A stretch of DNA of 64,000 bases. Source: an uncultured Clostridia bacterium. GTDB taxonomy: Bacteria > Bacillota > Clostridia > TANB77 > CAG-508. Positions 28,101 to 36,136 of the stretch are shown piece after piece (positions within the stretch are counted from its first letter, which is position 1; every line of letters begins with the position of its first letter). The notes below the pieces were generated by a model. It ran no database searches, had not been told where the DNA came from, and saw only the letters and a list, made by a program, of their open reading frames with translations. The position numbers were made by a program, and so were the translations under genes. Where the stretch lies: NCBI GenBank assembly GCA_948678575.1, contig CAPPGO010000001.1, positions 186,001 to 250,000 of the forward strand. Direction: 5' to 3'.

Positions 28101-29326
28101 GTAACATTTCCACTATTATCTGGTGATGAAACATCTACTGCTTCATATGGTAATACATAATATTCTCCTGTTGCCAAATCTCTAATTGAAGCTTCTCCAC
28201 CTTCTGGATTAAATCCATTTATTTCATAGATTGCTGTACCATCAATACTTAAAGTTGCTTTTGATCCACTTACTGTGTACTCACATAAATCATAATAGAT
28301 TTCTCCATCACTTGTTGATTCATATTTATAACTTTCTAGATTTGGATTAATTTCTTGATTTTTTGTTAATTGGTCTTTTACTGCAAAATATAAATTTCTA
28401 TCTTTTAATATAACAGCATCTGTATCTGCTAAGTGAACAATATAATAAATTGTGAATATACTATCTTTTAATATGTTCTTTGATGCTGGGTTATTAATAT
28501 AAGAATCTGGATTTATATCTTTAATAGTAATTTCTAATTTAATTAAACCTTCATAAGGTATATATGTTCCAGTTGTACTTTCGTAACCAACTTGAATTTC
28601 AAATTCATTATCATCTGCTGTAACTGGATTTGGTATGCTACTACTTACTATATATGGATAAGTACTTGCAGAATTTCTGCTAGAAGCTGAATACCCTGTT
28701 ACAAACCATTCTGCTTTTAAATAACCTTTATTAGTTATTTCGCCTTTATTTGCAATACCTGCTAATTCTAAAATTTGAGGTAATGAAAAAGTTTCTCTTG
28801 TTTTTTGTTCTTCAAGATCTACTTCAACATCAACAACAGCCTTTGCAGATTGACTGCTTAAATTGATTGCATTTGTATCTAACGCTAATAATCTCATTAT
28901 AAGTGGTTCAATTGCACTTACATCTTTAATATTATTAGAAGAAAGATCTAGGTAACTTAAATTTGCTAAGCTATTTAATACCTCTAAATTACTTTTTTCT
29001 GTTAAATTGTTTGCAGATAAAATTAAGCTTTTTACATTTCCAAAAAATTCAATTCCTGAAATGTTGCTTATTCCTTTTTCTTTTAAAGAAATAGTTTCAA
29101 TACTATTTAATACTGATGATGACATTCCAATAGTATGCTCAACATCATTGTATGTAGCACTAACTCCTTGTTCTTTGAAGTAGGCTTTTAGACCATTATA
29201 TAGGTCAGTATTGAAGGTCATTTTTGTTGCTGAATCCTCAGCAGCAAATACTTCCACTACTGGAAGAAAGCTACTGAATAACATTACTGCAATTAATGTT
29301 ATTACGATTAATGTTTTCCTTCTCAT
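25112..29326 (-). CDS. Large secreted leucine-rich-repeat protein with Ig-like domain and C-terminal dockerin
   Basis: 1404 residues. Signal peptide 1-29 (VVEVFAAEDS). LRR blocks at about 75-150 (SLILSANNLTEKSNLEVLNSLANL), 465-490 and 900-1030 (LKKLDLSYNFIRDIKPLEVLKNLKYLDVSDN), internalin-like. A long helical, Lys/Glu-rich segment lies at 510-600. A Big_2-type Ig domain (about 1175-1260) is followed by a TEPTTPEEPT linker, then a conserved strand region and a type I dockerin (about 1340-1404) with both Ca-binding repeats: DVNGDGVADALDSSLIKAY and DINNDGAVNIIDVRLLLY. It has no membrane anchor of its own, so it probably attaches through the dockerin. It carries the shared upstream element at 29432-29489. 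Confidence 0.9.
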   Translation of the reverse strand: MRRKTLIVITLIAVMLFSSFLPVVEVFAAEDSATKMTFNTDLYNGLKAYFKEQGVSATYNDVEHTIGMSSSVLNSIETISLKEKGISNISGIEFFGNVKSLILSANNLTEKSNLEVLNSLANLSYLDLSSNNIKDVSAIEPLIMRLLALDTNAINLSSQSAKAVVDVEVDLEEQKTRETFSLPQILELAGIANKGEITNKGYLKAEWFVTGYSASSRNSASTYPYIVSSSIPNPVTADDNEFEIQVGYESTTGTYIPYEGLIKLEITIKDINPDSYINNPASKNILKDSIFTIYYIVHLADTDAVILKDRNLYFAVKDQLTKNQEINPNLESYKYESTSDGEIYYDLCEYTVSGSKATLSIDGTAIYEINGFNPEGGEASIRDLATGEYYVLPYEAVDVSSPDNSGNVTTKRKIKVPHINTTCRNLYVDAYNEPQALVITDLNIVNKITSLILNDKRIYDLSGIEGFQGLESNLNVSYNYIDTLANIYALQKNKESRNGSLQELFNEKKSAMATTKSKVTAAYQKAEDAKKNVEKEIKSIEENIAKLATIADTASSEYTSTVKAIQEAIKRIYGDGTDENKGLIDGIDKAFTDPQEGLNANISEMYSRLAAMYRVFNKEYKLTTILTPELNYQTEEEYEAYLEKNKTLESAKAMTNDEISRIATLESADALSSLEKDLIVNAFGLALSDEQDKPISYALNELVKALEETGANRTSWVAMNAKFIEVGVYSSAANYCLIQRMNNTAPAGACYAEEYLKSVLENYSYEGINTELVKAIYEKIKLGKTSSDYTASLNNIFSNYLTKTLNYSGTILSACKGTYNPVNKLDKVVTNVSSGITEIGNYPNKVEFVETVNSKTSSSGIFFYEQLMSLANKFTAIDETSLYVNLPALKRIDIRNNEIETLGPTEVTMVSKDGAEVTSTETLASIKNLKELYAGHNFVSGDIACVDWNTLTSLKKLDLSYNFIRDIKPLEVLKNLKYLDVSDNLLGGSFNISIRKMEKLHDLILAGNQYTDISQILNDYEMITGGDFTSYFAREDTLNLDLSRQTLQINIKDIIKKDEQANVKEIDLPAIFAQLEYIDATRTAFGTTSSKGSVQARGGKAYIPINEAGDYQAVVKVIAANGYPEEVSTSVGINTKCTINYTVSENGSTNATEPEKIVKSVTISSDKTTVKAGETVNLSATVEGINLADSDKAVTWKVAGNSSSNTKISNDGMLAVAENETSSKLTVTATSVANSDIKATQTITVTRDTAPIDPTDPTEPTTPEEPTYGYEVSSDRTEIMGISPNTKSSNFKTKLVNDSSYKVEVKREGNTISENEYVATGDIVVISKDGKAVASYELVVKGDVNGDGVADALDSSLIKAYRAKLEKLSGAYLKAADINNDGAVNIIDVRLLLYHRARIDGYIL

Positions 29327-29362
29327 AAATAAAATCCTCCCTGAAAATAATTCATTAGCTAT

Positions 29363-29390
29363 ATAATAGCATTTTAGATTTTTTTTTCAA
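29363..29390 (-). promoter_or_regulatory. Promoter candidate for the LRR-dockerin gene
   Basis: Minus strand: TTGAAA (29385-29390), 16-nt spacer, TATTAT (29363-29368) with a TGC extension. It lies 37 bp upstream of the ATG, between the start and the shared bipartite element. Confidence 0.5.
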
Positions 29391-29431
29391 TAGGTGATTT
29401 TTGGAGTTTTTGGAAATCATTCTCAAAATAT

Positions 29432-29489
29432 TTACGGAACTACATTTGCCAAGTTTTAAAAAAACTTTATTAAATTTTAATTACATTTT
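29432..29489 (-). promoter_or_regulatory. Shared surface-gene upstream element, copy 1
   Basis: Plus-strand reading: TTACGGAA (29432-29439), 31 nt, TAAATTTTAATTACATTT (29471-29488). The same pair at the same spacing occurs upstream of both giant surface modules (48243 and 62640). Likely a regulator site; the function is inferred from conservation only. Confidence 0.6.
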
Positions 29490-29535
29490 TTATTGTTTTT
29501 TCCACTTTTCTTACGAAACCAGTGGATTGCAGAAA

Positions 29536-29574
29536 AAAATAAAAGCAGAAAATCTTTAAAAATTTTCTACTTTT
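29536..29574 (-). terminator. Terminator of the WG/acpS/tatD operon
   Basis: 13-bp stem (29562-29574 with 29541-29553, one G-U pair), loop of eight, then a U-rich tail on the minus strand. It overlaps the tatD stop. Confidence 0.8.
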
Positions 29575-30188
29575 TATATATTAAATATAGTATTTGCATT
29601 TTCATAAGTAATTTTTGCCACTTCTTCCAATGTAATTCCATGTATCTTTGCAATTCTTTCAGCTACTAATTTTACTTTTGAAGAATCGTTTCTTGTACCT
29701 CTAAATGGCTCTGGTGTAAGATATGGACTATCTGTTTCTATAAGTAATCTATTCATTGGAACAAGAGGTACTACTACATCTGATTTTGCATTTTTAAAAG
29801 TAATATTTCCACTAAATGATATATAAAATCCTAATTCTAATCCACTTTTTATAAGTTCTTGATTTAGTGGGCAACAGTGGAAAATTCCTTTATTGTTCAC
29901 AGGATATTCTTTCAATATTTGAATAGTATCAACTGCTGCATCTCTTGTATGTATAACTATTGGCAAATTTAACCTATTTGCTATTTCTATTTGCTTTATA
30001 AATAATTCTTTTTGTAATTCTTTGTTTTCTTTATTCCAATAATAATCTAATCCTATTTCGCCTATTGCAACTATTTTTTCATCTTTTGCAATTTCTTCTA
30101 TTTGCATTAACTTTTCTTTTGAAAAATCTTCTATATCATTTGGCGAAATACCGTGCTGTCGCATATATAAAATCATTTTCTTTTGCAA
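29574..30188 (-). pseudogene. tatD: TatD-family metal-dependent DNase, C-terminal part (frameshifted)
   Basis: The frame from GISPNDIEDF onward is normal TatD: GEIGLDYYW, QIEIANRLNLPIVIHTRDA, IFHCC and IETDSPYLTPEPFRG. The first 13 codons as read (up to MRQH) are out of frame with the protein. The true N-terminus is the overlapping frame at 30136-30339. One extra base near 30153 separates them: removing it gives YATAGISPND and one frame of 254 residues, the normal TatD length. TatD enzymes are Mg-dependent 3'-5' exonucleases for DNA repair and degradation. Confidence 0.85.
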
Positions 30189-30339
30189 TTTTTAAAGCCA
30201 ATTTACTTTTTTCTAAATTATATCCTACACAAGTTAATCTTGTTATATTTTCCTCATTATATAATTTATTTAAAATTTCAACTCTATCATTTTCAAATTT
30301 TTCATCATTATAATGAGCATGTGAATCAAAAAATTCCAT
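30136..30339 (-). pseudogene. tatD: TatD-family DNase, N-terminal part (frameshifted)
   Basis: MEFFDSHAHYNDEKFENDR carries the metal-binding HxH of TatD. The frame leaves the family at IYATA-RYFAK and stops. ATG follows directly on the acpS stop (TGA-ATG) with an AAGGAG site inside acpS, so initiation is normal; only the frame is broken at about 30153, where the coding strand reads GCACGG instead of GCAGG. Confidence 0.85.
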
Positions 30340-30711
30340 TCAATTCTCCTTATATATTGCTATTACATTTGCAACTGCATAAGTTTTGCAATGTGAAATA
30401 CTAATATCTATATCTTCTAAATTTGAAATTTCCGTAGATAAAAATACTTTTGGCTTTCCATTCTCATCATTTAAAACCTCAAAATCTTTCCATGTATATT
30501 GGCTACCAATTCTAGTACTTAATGCTTTAAAAATAGCTTCTTTTGCAGCGAATCTTGCTGCATAATGTTGATATTTTTGTGCCTTTCGGCTTTCACAATA
30601 TTCAATTTCTTTTTTTGTATAAATTGTATTTAAAAATCTTTCACCAATACTCTCAATACTTGATTTTACCCTATCTATTTCAATAATATCAGTTCCACAT
30701 GAAATTTTCAT
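30340..30711 (-). CDS. acpS: Holo-[acyl-carrier-protein] synthase
   Basis: 123 residues, normal length. CGTDIIEIDRVKSSI at the start holds the Mg-binding Asp, and RFAAKEAIFKAL holds the second metal ligand Glu and CoA contacts. The C-terminal ISISHCKTYAVANVIA is typical. Transfers 4'-phosphopantetheine from CoA to acyl carrier protein. It lies between an unknown membrane protein gene (28 bp upstream) and tatD (adjacent). Confidence 0.96.
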   Translation of the reverse strand: MKISCGTDIIEIDRVKSSIESIGERFLNTIYTKKEIEYCESRKAQKYQHYAARFAAKEAIFKALSTRIGSQYTWKDFEVLNDENGKPKVFLSTEISNLEDIDISISHCKTYAVANVIAIYKEN

Positions 30712-30739
30712 TTTTTTATTCCTTTTTAGTTATTTTATA

Positions 30740-31999
30740 TTAAGATAGCAAATACATTAAAAATAATATGTTTACTGTATTAAATATTAAAGAAAAAATA
30801 AGTAAAATAATAATTATTGAATAATATGAATTATTTTTTTCAATATTTAAGTCTTTATAAATAACTTCATACTTTGTTTTAATTTCTTCATATAACTCAT
30901 CTAATTCCAAAGTTTTCTTTATTGTTTTATAATATAGGCTACCAGTATCATCAAGAGTTATTTCTTTTTCCCAAATCTGTTTTGTAAAATTTATAAATTT
31001 CACACGCATTTTTGATATTTTTTCATATTCCTTAAAATCTGAATTTAGTCGCTTTAAAAACATTTTTTGATATAAAGTTAATATATAAGTGTAAAAATAT
31101 TCATTTTCATATTGATATGGGAGCTTTGTATAATTAAAAGTATCTATTCCTGAACATATCATATTTACTGAACTATTAGTAAGTGCTATTTTTGAATACT
31201 TAAATTTTTCTATAATATGTAAATTTTGCTCTATATTTGTCTTATTAAAATCTGATAAATATTGTCTAGGTAAACAATTAGCATATTTATAAAACTCATT
31301 TTCTATATTAAAAAATTCATTTTTTTCATTCCATCTATCACTTTCAATACAAACATAAGAATATACAAAAAAGTTTGAATTTGCCAATTCTTCATTGTTA
31401 TTAGTTACTTTTTTTTCATATATTCCAGTAATTTGCGAAATAAGTTCTGATATATCTTTTACATCGTTAAAAATATCAGTTTGAATTTTTATGTTTTCAA
31501 AATCTTTAAGTGAAGAAAATTCTGAATTTATACTTTTAAATCTATAATTAAAATCTAATAAATCTGAAAAATCTTCATTTCCTTCTAGATGTGTTTTAAT
31601 TGCTAAAAAACATATTCCTGTATTAAAACATATAATTTGTATTTTTGCTATATTAAAGAATATACCATCTTCTTCTCCCATTTTACCTTGTATGTCTTCT
31701 GATAAATTATAATCAAAACAAGCAACATACTGTTTTGATACAATTTTACTTTTAGCTTCTTTTGAGAGATTATTAAAATCTTTTAATTTTTGACCTCTAA
31801 GTTCAAAAGTTGGAAAAGCATAATTTCTAATTTGAGGTAAAAAATAATTATAAATATCTAAATCTTTTTCTTTTTGAAATATCTTGAAACTACACTTTTT
31901 ATCTTTAAAAAGTTTCAAGATATATTTATCATATCTAGTTTCATCCACAATATATGGATGTATAAAATATGTATATTGATATTTTGTCTTTAGTTCCAA
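30740..31999 (-). CDS. Unknown protein with C-terminal membrane helix
   Basis: 419 residues, TTG start with a good AAGGAAGGA site. The N-terminal 200 residues are mixed alpha/beta and aromatic-rich (KYQYTYFIHPYIVDETRYDKYILKLF starts the protein; shown in two parts would be KYQYTYFIHPYI and VDETRYDKY). The middle is helical, and the C-terminus has a long helical stretch (about 330-390) leading into a roughly 28-residue hydrophobic segment ending in LMYLLS. This layout recalls CorA-like proteins, but no GMN motif is present, so I do not assign a function. It is probably co-transcribed with the WG-repeat gene (21 bp upstream) and acpS. Confidence 0.7.
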   Translation of the reverse strand: MELKTKYQYTYFIHPYIVDETRYDKYILKLFKDKKCSFKIFQKEKDLDIYNYFLPQIRNYAFPTFELRGQKLKDFNNLSKEAKSKIVSKQYVACFDYNLSEDIQGKMGEEDGIFFNIAKIQIICFNTGICFLAIKTHLEGNEDFSDLLDFNYRFKSINSEFSSLKDFENIKIQTDIFNDVKDISELISQITGIYEKKVTNNNEELANSNFFVYSYVCIESDRWNEKNEFFNIENEFYKYANCLPRQYLSDFNKTNIEQNLHIIEKFKYSKIALTNSSVNMICSGIDTFNYTKLPYQYENEYFYTYILTLYQKMFLKRLNSDFKEYEKISKMRVKFINFTKQIWEKEITLDDTGSLYYKTIKKTLELDELYEEIKTKYEVIYKDLNIEKNNSYYSIIIILLIFSLIFNTVNILFLMYLLS

Positions 32000-32020
32000 G
32001 ATAATTCCTTCCTTTGTAAT

Positions 32021-33547
32021 TTATTTTGTATATATATTAATGTTAGTATTTTCATCTATGTGCCATTGTTCGATAAAATCGATGTATAAATTATTATCTA
32101 AATTTACACTAGGTTTTAAACATATTGAACCGTCTGATTTTAAACTTCCCCATACTCCGCCTTGTTTTACAGCAGAATATCCATAATCATTTTGTTCTGT
32201 TGCATCATCATATATACAATCTACTATTCTTTCACCATTTTTATTTTCATAACCATATTTTCCATTTTCTTTTATAAGGAATAATGTGTGTGATGGCATT
32301 ACTTCTTGCGCTTTCTTCTCTTCAAATTGGAAATTATAATATTTGTAATCATCATTTACTCTAATTCTAATATAACCTTTTTCTGTATTTATTTCTGAAA
32401 TAATAACCTCAGAAAGTACAATTTTTAAATCTTTATCTATTATATCTGTTTTAAAGTTTTCTCCATCTGCTTCTATAAAATTAGCTACTTTTCTATATGC
32501 CATATCTGAATATTTAAAATCAAGTACAGTTTCATTTCCAATTTTTACTAAACCAAATTTATCGCCTTTTTTTGCAATATAAGTTTTATCAAATGAGACA
32601 GATAAATAATCATATTCACAAGGTATTTGAGAATTTCCAGAAGTATCTATAACTCCATATTTATCATTATTTTTAATAACTATATATTCTCCATCAATTG
32701 ATACAACTTCTGAAAATCCACTAGTTAATACATCTTCACCTGATTTATTTATTATTTTATCTTTTCCACCCTCAGTTACAACATACATTTCGTTACTTGC
32801 AACATTATATATTTTGTCATATTTGCATTCCAAAATTTGTTTTTTGTCTGTTGTTATAACTCCAAAAAATGAATTATCTTTATTTTTAACAATATATCCA
32901 TTTTCGTATGTATTTCCTAGACTTGAAATTTCAGCATATCCAGCTTCTATTATTACTTCACCTAAACTATTATTAACTAATCCAAGAAGTCCATCTTTCT
33001 CTACAATAATACTTTTTTCTATTCCAGGCATTGCATAGATTTTATCATATTCTGCTGGTACTATTTCTTTTCCTGCAAAATTGATTAATCCCCATTTTCC
33101 ATCTTTTTTATATTTTAATATTTCTTTTTCATACCAAATATTGTTATTATCATAATTTTCAATAGCTTCAACTAATTCATAATTAGTTAAGATTTCTTTT
33201 CCTTTTTCGTTTAAAATTCTAGTTTTATGTTCTCCTGTTTCATAATTTACATCATAAGTACATATAAATAAATCTTTATTTTTATCTGGAATAACTATCA
33301 TTTCATCTTGATTTGTTTCTAATATTGTGCTTCCATTATTGTCCACAACACCCCATTTATTATTTTCAAAAACAGTAAAATAAGTAGTAGGAGATGCAAC
33401 CTCTCCTTTAATTTCTGTTGTTGTTAATAAATTTTTAAGTGAAATTATAAACATTACAAATACTGCTATTGCAATCAATGTAGCAAGTACCTTTTTTATA
33501 TTTAACTTAGGCTTTTCATCGTATCTTTTTCCTCTGGCTTTGCTCAT
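32021..33547 (-). CDS. Membrane-anchored WG-repeat protein
   Basis: 508 residues. A basic N-terminus and one membrane helix (about 21-42) are followed by eight or nine WG/KWG repeats of roughly 45 residues. Examples: NKWGVVDNNGSTIL, GKWGLINFAGKEIVPAEYDKI, DKYGVIDTSGNSQIPCEYDYL and GKYGYENKNGERIVDCIYDDA. WG repeats form beta-propeller-like or solenoid folds on the cell surface of many Bacillota; the partner is unknown. The GGAGG site is six to seven bases before the ATG. First gene of the operon that ends with tatD. Confidence 0.9.
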   Translation of the reverse strand: MSKARGKRYDEKPKLNIKKVLATLIAIAVFVMFIISLKNLLTTTEIKGEVASPTTYFTVFENNKWGVVDNNGSTILETNQDEMIVIPDKNKDLFICTYDVNYETGEHKTRILNEKGKEILTNYELVEAIENYDNNNIWYEKEILKYKKDGKWGLINFAGKEIVPAEYDKIYAMPGIEKSIIVEKDGLLGLVNNSLGEVIIEAGYAEISSLGNTYENGYIVKNKDNSFFGVITTDKKQILECKYDKIYNVASNEMYVVTEGGKDKIINKSGEDVLTSGFSEVVSIDGEYIVIKNNDKYGVIDTSGNSQIPCEYDYLSVSFDKTYIAKKGDKFGLVKIGNETVLDFKYSDMAYRKVANFIEADGENFKTDIIDKDLKIVLSEVIISEINTEKGYIRIRVNDDYKYYNFQFEEKKAQEVMPSHTLFLIKENGKYGYENKNGERIVDCIYDDATEQNDYGYSAVKQGGVWGSLKSDGSICLKPSVNLDNNLYIDFIEQWHIDENTNINIYTK

Positions 33548-33580
33548 TTAAAAACCTCCAAATTTTCTATTTAAAATATT

Positions 33581-33612
33581 ATTATACATTTCTACTATAT
33601 CATATTTCCGTA
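33581..33612 (-). promoter_or_regulatory. Promoter candidate for the WG-repeat operon
   Basis: Minus strand: TATAAT (33581-33586), and 17 nt upstream GGAAAT within a TACGGAAAT word (to 33612). The -35 is a poor sigma-A match, so either an activator or another sigma factor could be involved. Confidence 0.4.
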
Positions 33613-33633
33613 GTAAAATACAATACCATAAAA

Positions 33634-33660
33634 AGAAAAATAGACGAAAATTCGCCTATT
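33634..33660 (-). terminator. Terminator after spoIIE
   Basis: 10-bp stem (33651-33660 with 33639-33648, one G-U pair), loop of two in the minimal drawing, then UUUUUCUUUUU. It overlaps the last codons of spoIIE. Confidence 0.75.
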
Positions 33661-35938
33661 TTTTCTTTATTATTTTTGCAACTATAACAGTTATATCATC
33701 ACCTGCAACTCCATAATTATTGTCTATTGCTTCTGCTAAAAGCATATCTGATATTTTCTGTACATTGTTTGTATTTATTTTTCTCAAAAAGTCTTCAATC
33801 CAATCTTTTTGGAATTCTTCCTTAGAATCTAACAAACCATCACTACAAATAAGAACTATATCTCCATCTGAAACTGGTACTATTTTTTCTTTCAAATTTA
33901 CATCTAAGCCTACGCCTATTGGCATTTCTTCTGATTTTATTATCGAAATGTTCTTTTTATTTTTAATATATGTATTGCAAGCACCATTTTTAATTAAACT
34001 TAAATTTCCTTCATATAAATCTAATACACACATATCTAGTGTAGCAAATTCATCTTCTGCTGTTTTTAAACTTAAAGTGCTATTTATAAGTTTAACAGAT
34101 TGCTCTTTTTCAAAACCTGTTTGTAAAAGTTTTTTTAGTTTTGTAATTACTAATTTACTATTTTCTCTTGCCTTAGCACCTGTTCCCATTCCATCACTAA
34201 TAGCTAAAATATATTTTCCATCATCTAATCTCATTTGCAAGTTACAATCACCAGAAGCTTCGCTATCATCTTTTGATATTTTAGAACTTCCTACTTGCAT
34301 TATAAATTTATCTTCTGTTGAATATGTTTGTACATATTCCCCTGTTTCCACATTTCTTCTATCTTTTTGAAAAGACATTTTGCTTCCAATTGTTTTAGAA
34401 ATTAAATCAGATATATTTGCAATTTTACTTTTTTCTCTTAAAGTTGTATCTTTTATATCTAATTTGATTTCCACAATGTATTTTCCATTTTTTACCTGTC
34501 TTATATTAGCTTTTTCTATTGGAATATTTTTTCCAGATAATATTTTTTCCAGCTCTTTTTCCTTTTTGACAATTTTTTCATCCTTTTTTTGAGAAACTTT
34601 TTCTATGCATACATCTACCGCTTTTGCTACTTCCTTAGCAACTTCAACCATTTTTTTATTTGCTTTTTTATTTTCATTTATTTTAATATTTTCAATTTGT
34701 ATAATTTTATATGCTCTGTTTGATACTTTAATTACTTCTCTTAAATCATCTTTTATTTTTTGATCTTGCACTAAAATATAATTATTATTTCTTTTAAAGA
34801 TATCCACAAGATCATCTTCTAATATAATATCATTATGCTCTAATACATCAAATATATTTCTTATAATGTCACTTTCCGCAAGGATTAGCTCATCATAAAA
34901 AATATTTTCTTGTATTTCTTCTAAATTTTCAAAAAATGCTTCTTCATATTTTTCATATTTTTGACTTTCTTGTTTGTCCACATCTATTTCTGTAAAGTTT
35001 TCTTCAATTGTTTCTTTAAGTCCTTCTAATTCTGTAACAATATCTTTATTTTCTGTAAGTCTTGTTTCACCCTTATTATCTAACATCTTAGTTCTGCTAA
35101 ATATTTTATATAAATCCATTTTCTTAAAATTACTTAGTACTCCTACTAAAAATGCTGGTGCTACAAATACTATAATATTACTTAAATCAAAAGCTTGTAC
35201 AAAACATAACATTATTCCTGCAAGCAAAGCTGTTGCTATTCCTGCAAGCATTCCTTTTTGCCAACCTAATATTATTATTAAGAACATACCTACAATACTT
35301 GATATTGTTAATTTATCTATAATATTGTTATTAAAAAATGACAATGCAAGAACTATTATTGCTATACCAGATGCTGTTTCTTCAATAGTAAATACTTTTT
35401 TAATATTAAAATCTTTTATTATAATAATTCCATTTACAAAAATTTTATAAAAAACATACAAAATTCCACCTGTAACACCTGCTGAAAATAAATCTGATAC
35501 CCAGATATCACTTCCCCAATTTTTAATGATTTTACATATAATATAAGCCCAAAATAATCTACTTCCTGTTTTATATATTTCGTTTCTTTCTTCTACACAA
35601 ACCTTAGGTTTAAATAGCATTATTAATACGAAATATACAATTGAAAGCCAAAATACATTTGCAAACTCTCCACTGCCTAATGATATAGCTGTGCCTAATA
35701 AGCTTGATATATACACCAAAAAAATTGGAACTGTACTTCCTAAGCAAGCTGCTACCATTGCAATCCCTAGCGGAATATATACATCTTTAACAGTAATCAT
35801 TGATACTAAAAATGTTAAAACATATATTACAATATTTTGAATTTTGAATAATTCTTTGTAAATTTTAATAAATTTTGAATTATTTTTAACATTTTCATTT
35901 ACATTTTGCATTGTTTCTTCTGCAATATTTTGAAACAT
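33656..35938 (-). CDS. spoIIE: Stage II sporulation protein E (SpoIIE) phosphatase
   Basis: 760 residues. An N-terminal region with about ten membrane helices (about 35-285) is followed by a regulatory, helical oligomerisation region (about 290-500) and a PP2C phosphatase (about 545-760). Metal-binding motifs in the last are ISDGMGTGAKA, CSDGLLD and the final AGDDITVIVAKI. SpoIIE dephosphorylates SpoIIAA at the asymmetric septum and so activates sigma-F in the forespore. ATG start with GAGGTGG upstream; the promoter region has features of Spo0A-driven promoters. Confidence 0.95.
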   Translation of the reverse strand: MFQNIAEETMQNVNENVKNNSKFIKIYKELFKIQNIVIYVLTFLVSMITVKDVYIPLGIAMVAACLGSTVPIFLVYISSLLGTAISLGSGEFANVFWLSIVYFVLIMLFKPKVCVEERNEIYKTGSRLFWAYIICKIIKNWGSDIWVSDLFSAGVTGGILYVFYKIFVNGIIIIKDFNIKKVFTIEETASGIAIIVLALSFFNNNIIDKLTISSIVGMFLIIILGWQKGMLAGIATALLAGIMLCFVQAFDLSNIIVFVAPAFLVGVLSNFKKMDLYKIFSRTKMLDNKGETRLTENKDIVTELEGLKETIEENFTEIDVDKQESQKYEKYEEAFFENLEEIQENIFYDELILAESDIIRNIFDVLEHNDIILEDDLVDIFKRNNNYILVQDQKIKDDLREVIKVSNRAYKIIQIENIKINENKKANKKMVEVAKEVAKAVDVCIEKVSQKKDEKIVKKEKELEKILSGKNIPIEKANIRQVKNGKYIVEIKLDIKDTTLREKSKIANISDLISKTIGSKMSFQKDRRNVETGEYVQTYSTEDKFIMQVGSSKISKDDSEASGDCNLQMRLDDGKYILAISDGMGTGAKARENSKLVITKLKKLLQTGFEKEQSVKLINSTLSLKTAEDEFATLDMCVLDLYEGNLSLIKNGACNTYIKNKKNISIIKSEEMPIGVGLDVNLKEKIVPVSDGDIVLICSDGLLDSKEEFQKDWIEDFLRKINTNNVQKISDMLLAEAIDNNYGVAGDDITVIVAKIIKKK

Positions 35939-35966
35939 CCTTAACCACCTCTTACTTTCTTAAAAT

Positions 35967-36000
35967 AATATACCTTTTAATAAATAGATTTTTTTGTCAA
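35967..36000 (-). promoter_or_regulatory. Candidate Spo0A-type promoter of spoIIE
   Basis: Minus strand: perfect -35 TTGACA (35995-36000) with TATATT (35967-35972) at a 22-nt spacing. The plus strand TTTGTCAAT (35993-36001) overlaps the -35 and resembles the 0A box. Long spacers with Spo0A sites at the -35 are established for B. subtilis spoIIE and spoIIG. Confidence 0.5.
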
Positions 36001-36088
36001 TTTAAGCACACTATTTTAAAAAGTTTTCTACAATTTGTGATAATTTATAACATTGACATTTTATTACACTTTTTGGCAAAAAACAATA

Positions 36089-36127
36089 GCAAAAAAGAAA
36101 CTTCTAGATTTTTTCTAGAAGTTTCTT
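36089..36127 (-). terminator. Terminator of the downstream giant surface module
   Basis: Perfect 14-bp stem (36114-36127 with 36095-36108), loop of five, then UUUUUGC on the minus strand. It lies 10 bp after the stop of the 2286-residue gene. Confidence 0.85.
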
Positions 36128-36136
36128 CCATTTAGT

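Noticed and set aside
23948..29326. Cellulosome locus
   Set aside because: A dockerin and a cohesin-like domain are present but no glycoside hydrolase, carbohydrate-binding module or scaffoldin with repeated cohesins.
30740..31999. CorA-type magnesium transporter
   Set aside because: The C-terminal helix-plus-membrane layout is similar, but there is no GMN motif and only one clear hydrophobic segment.
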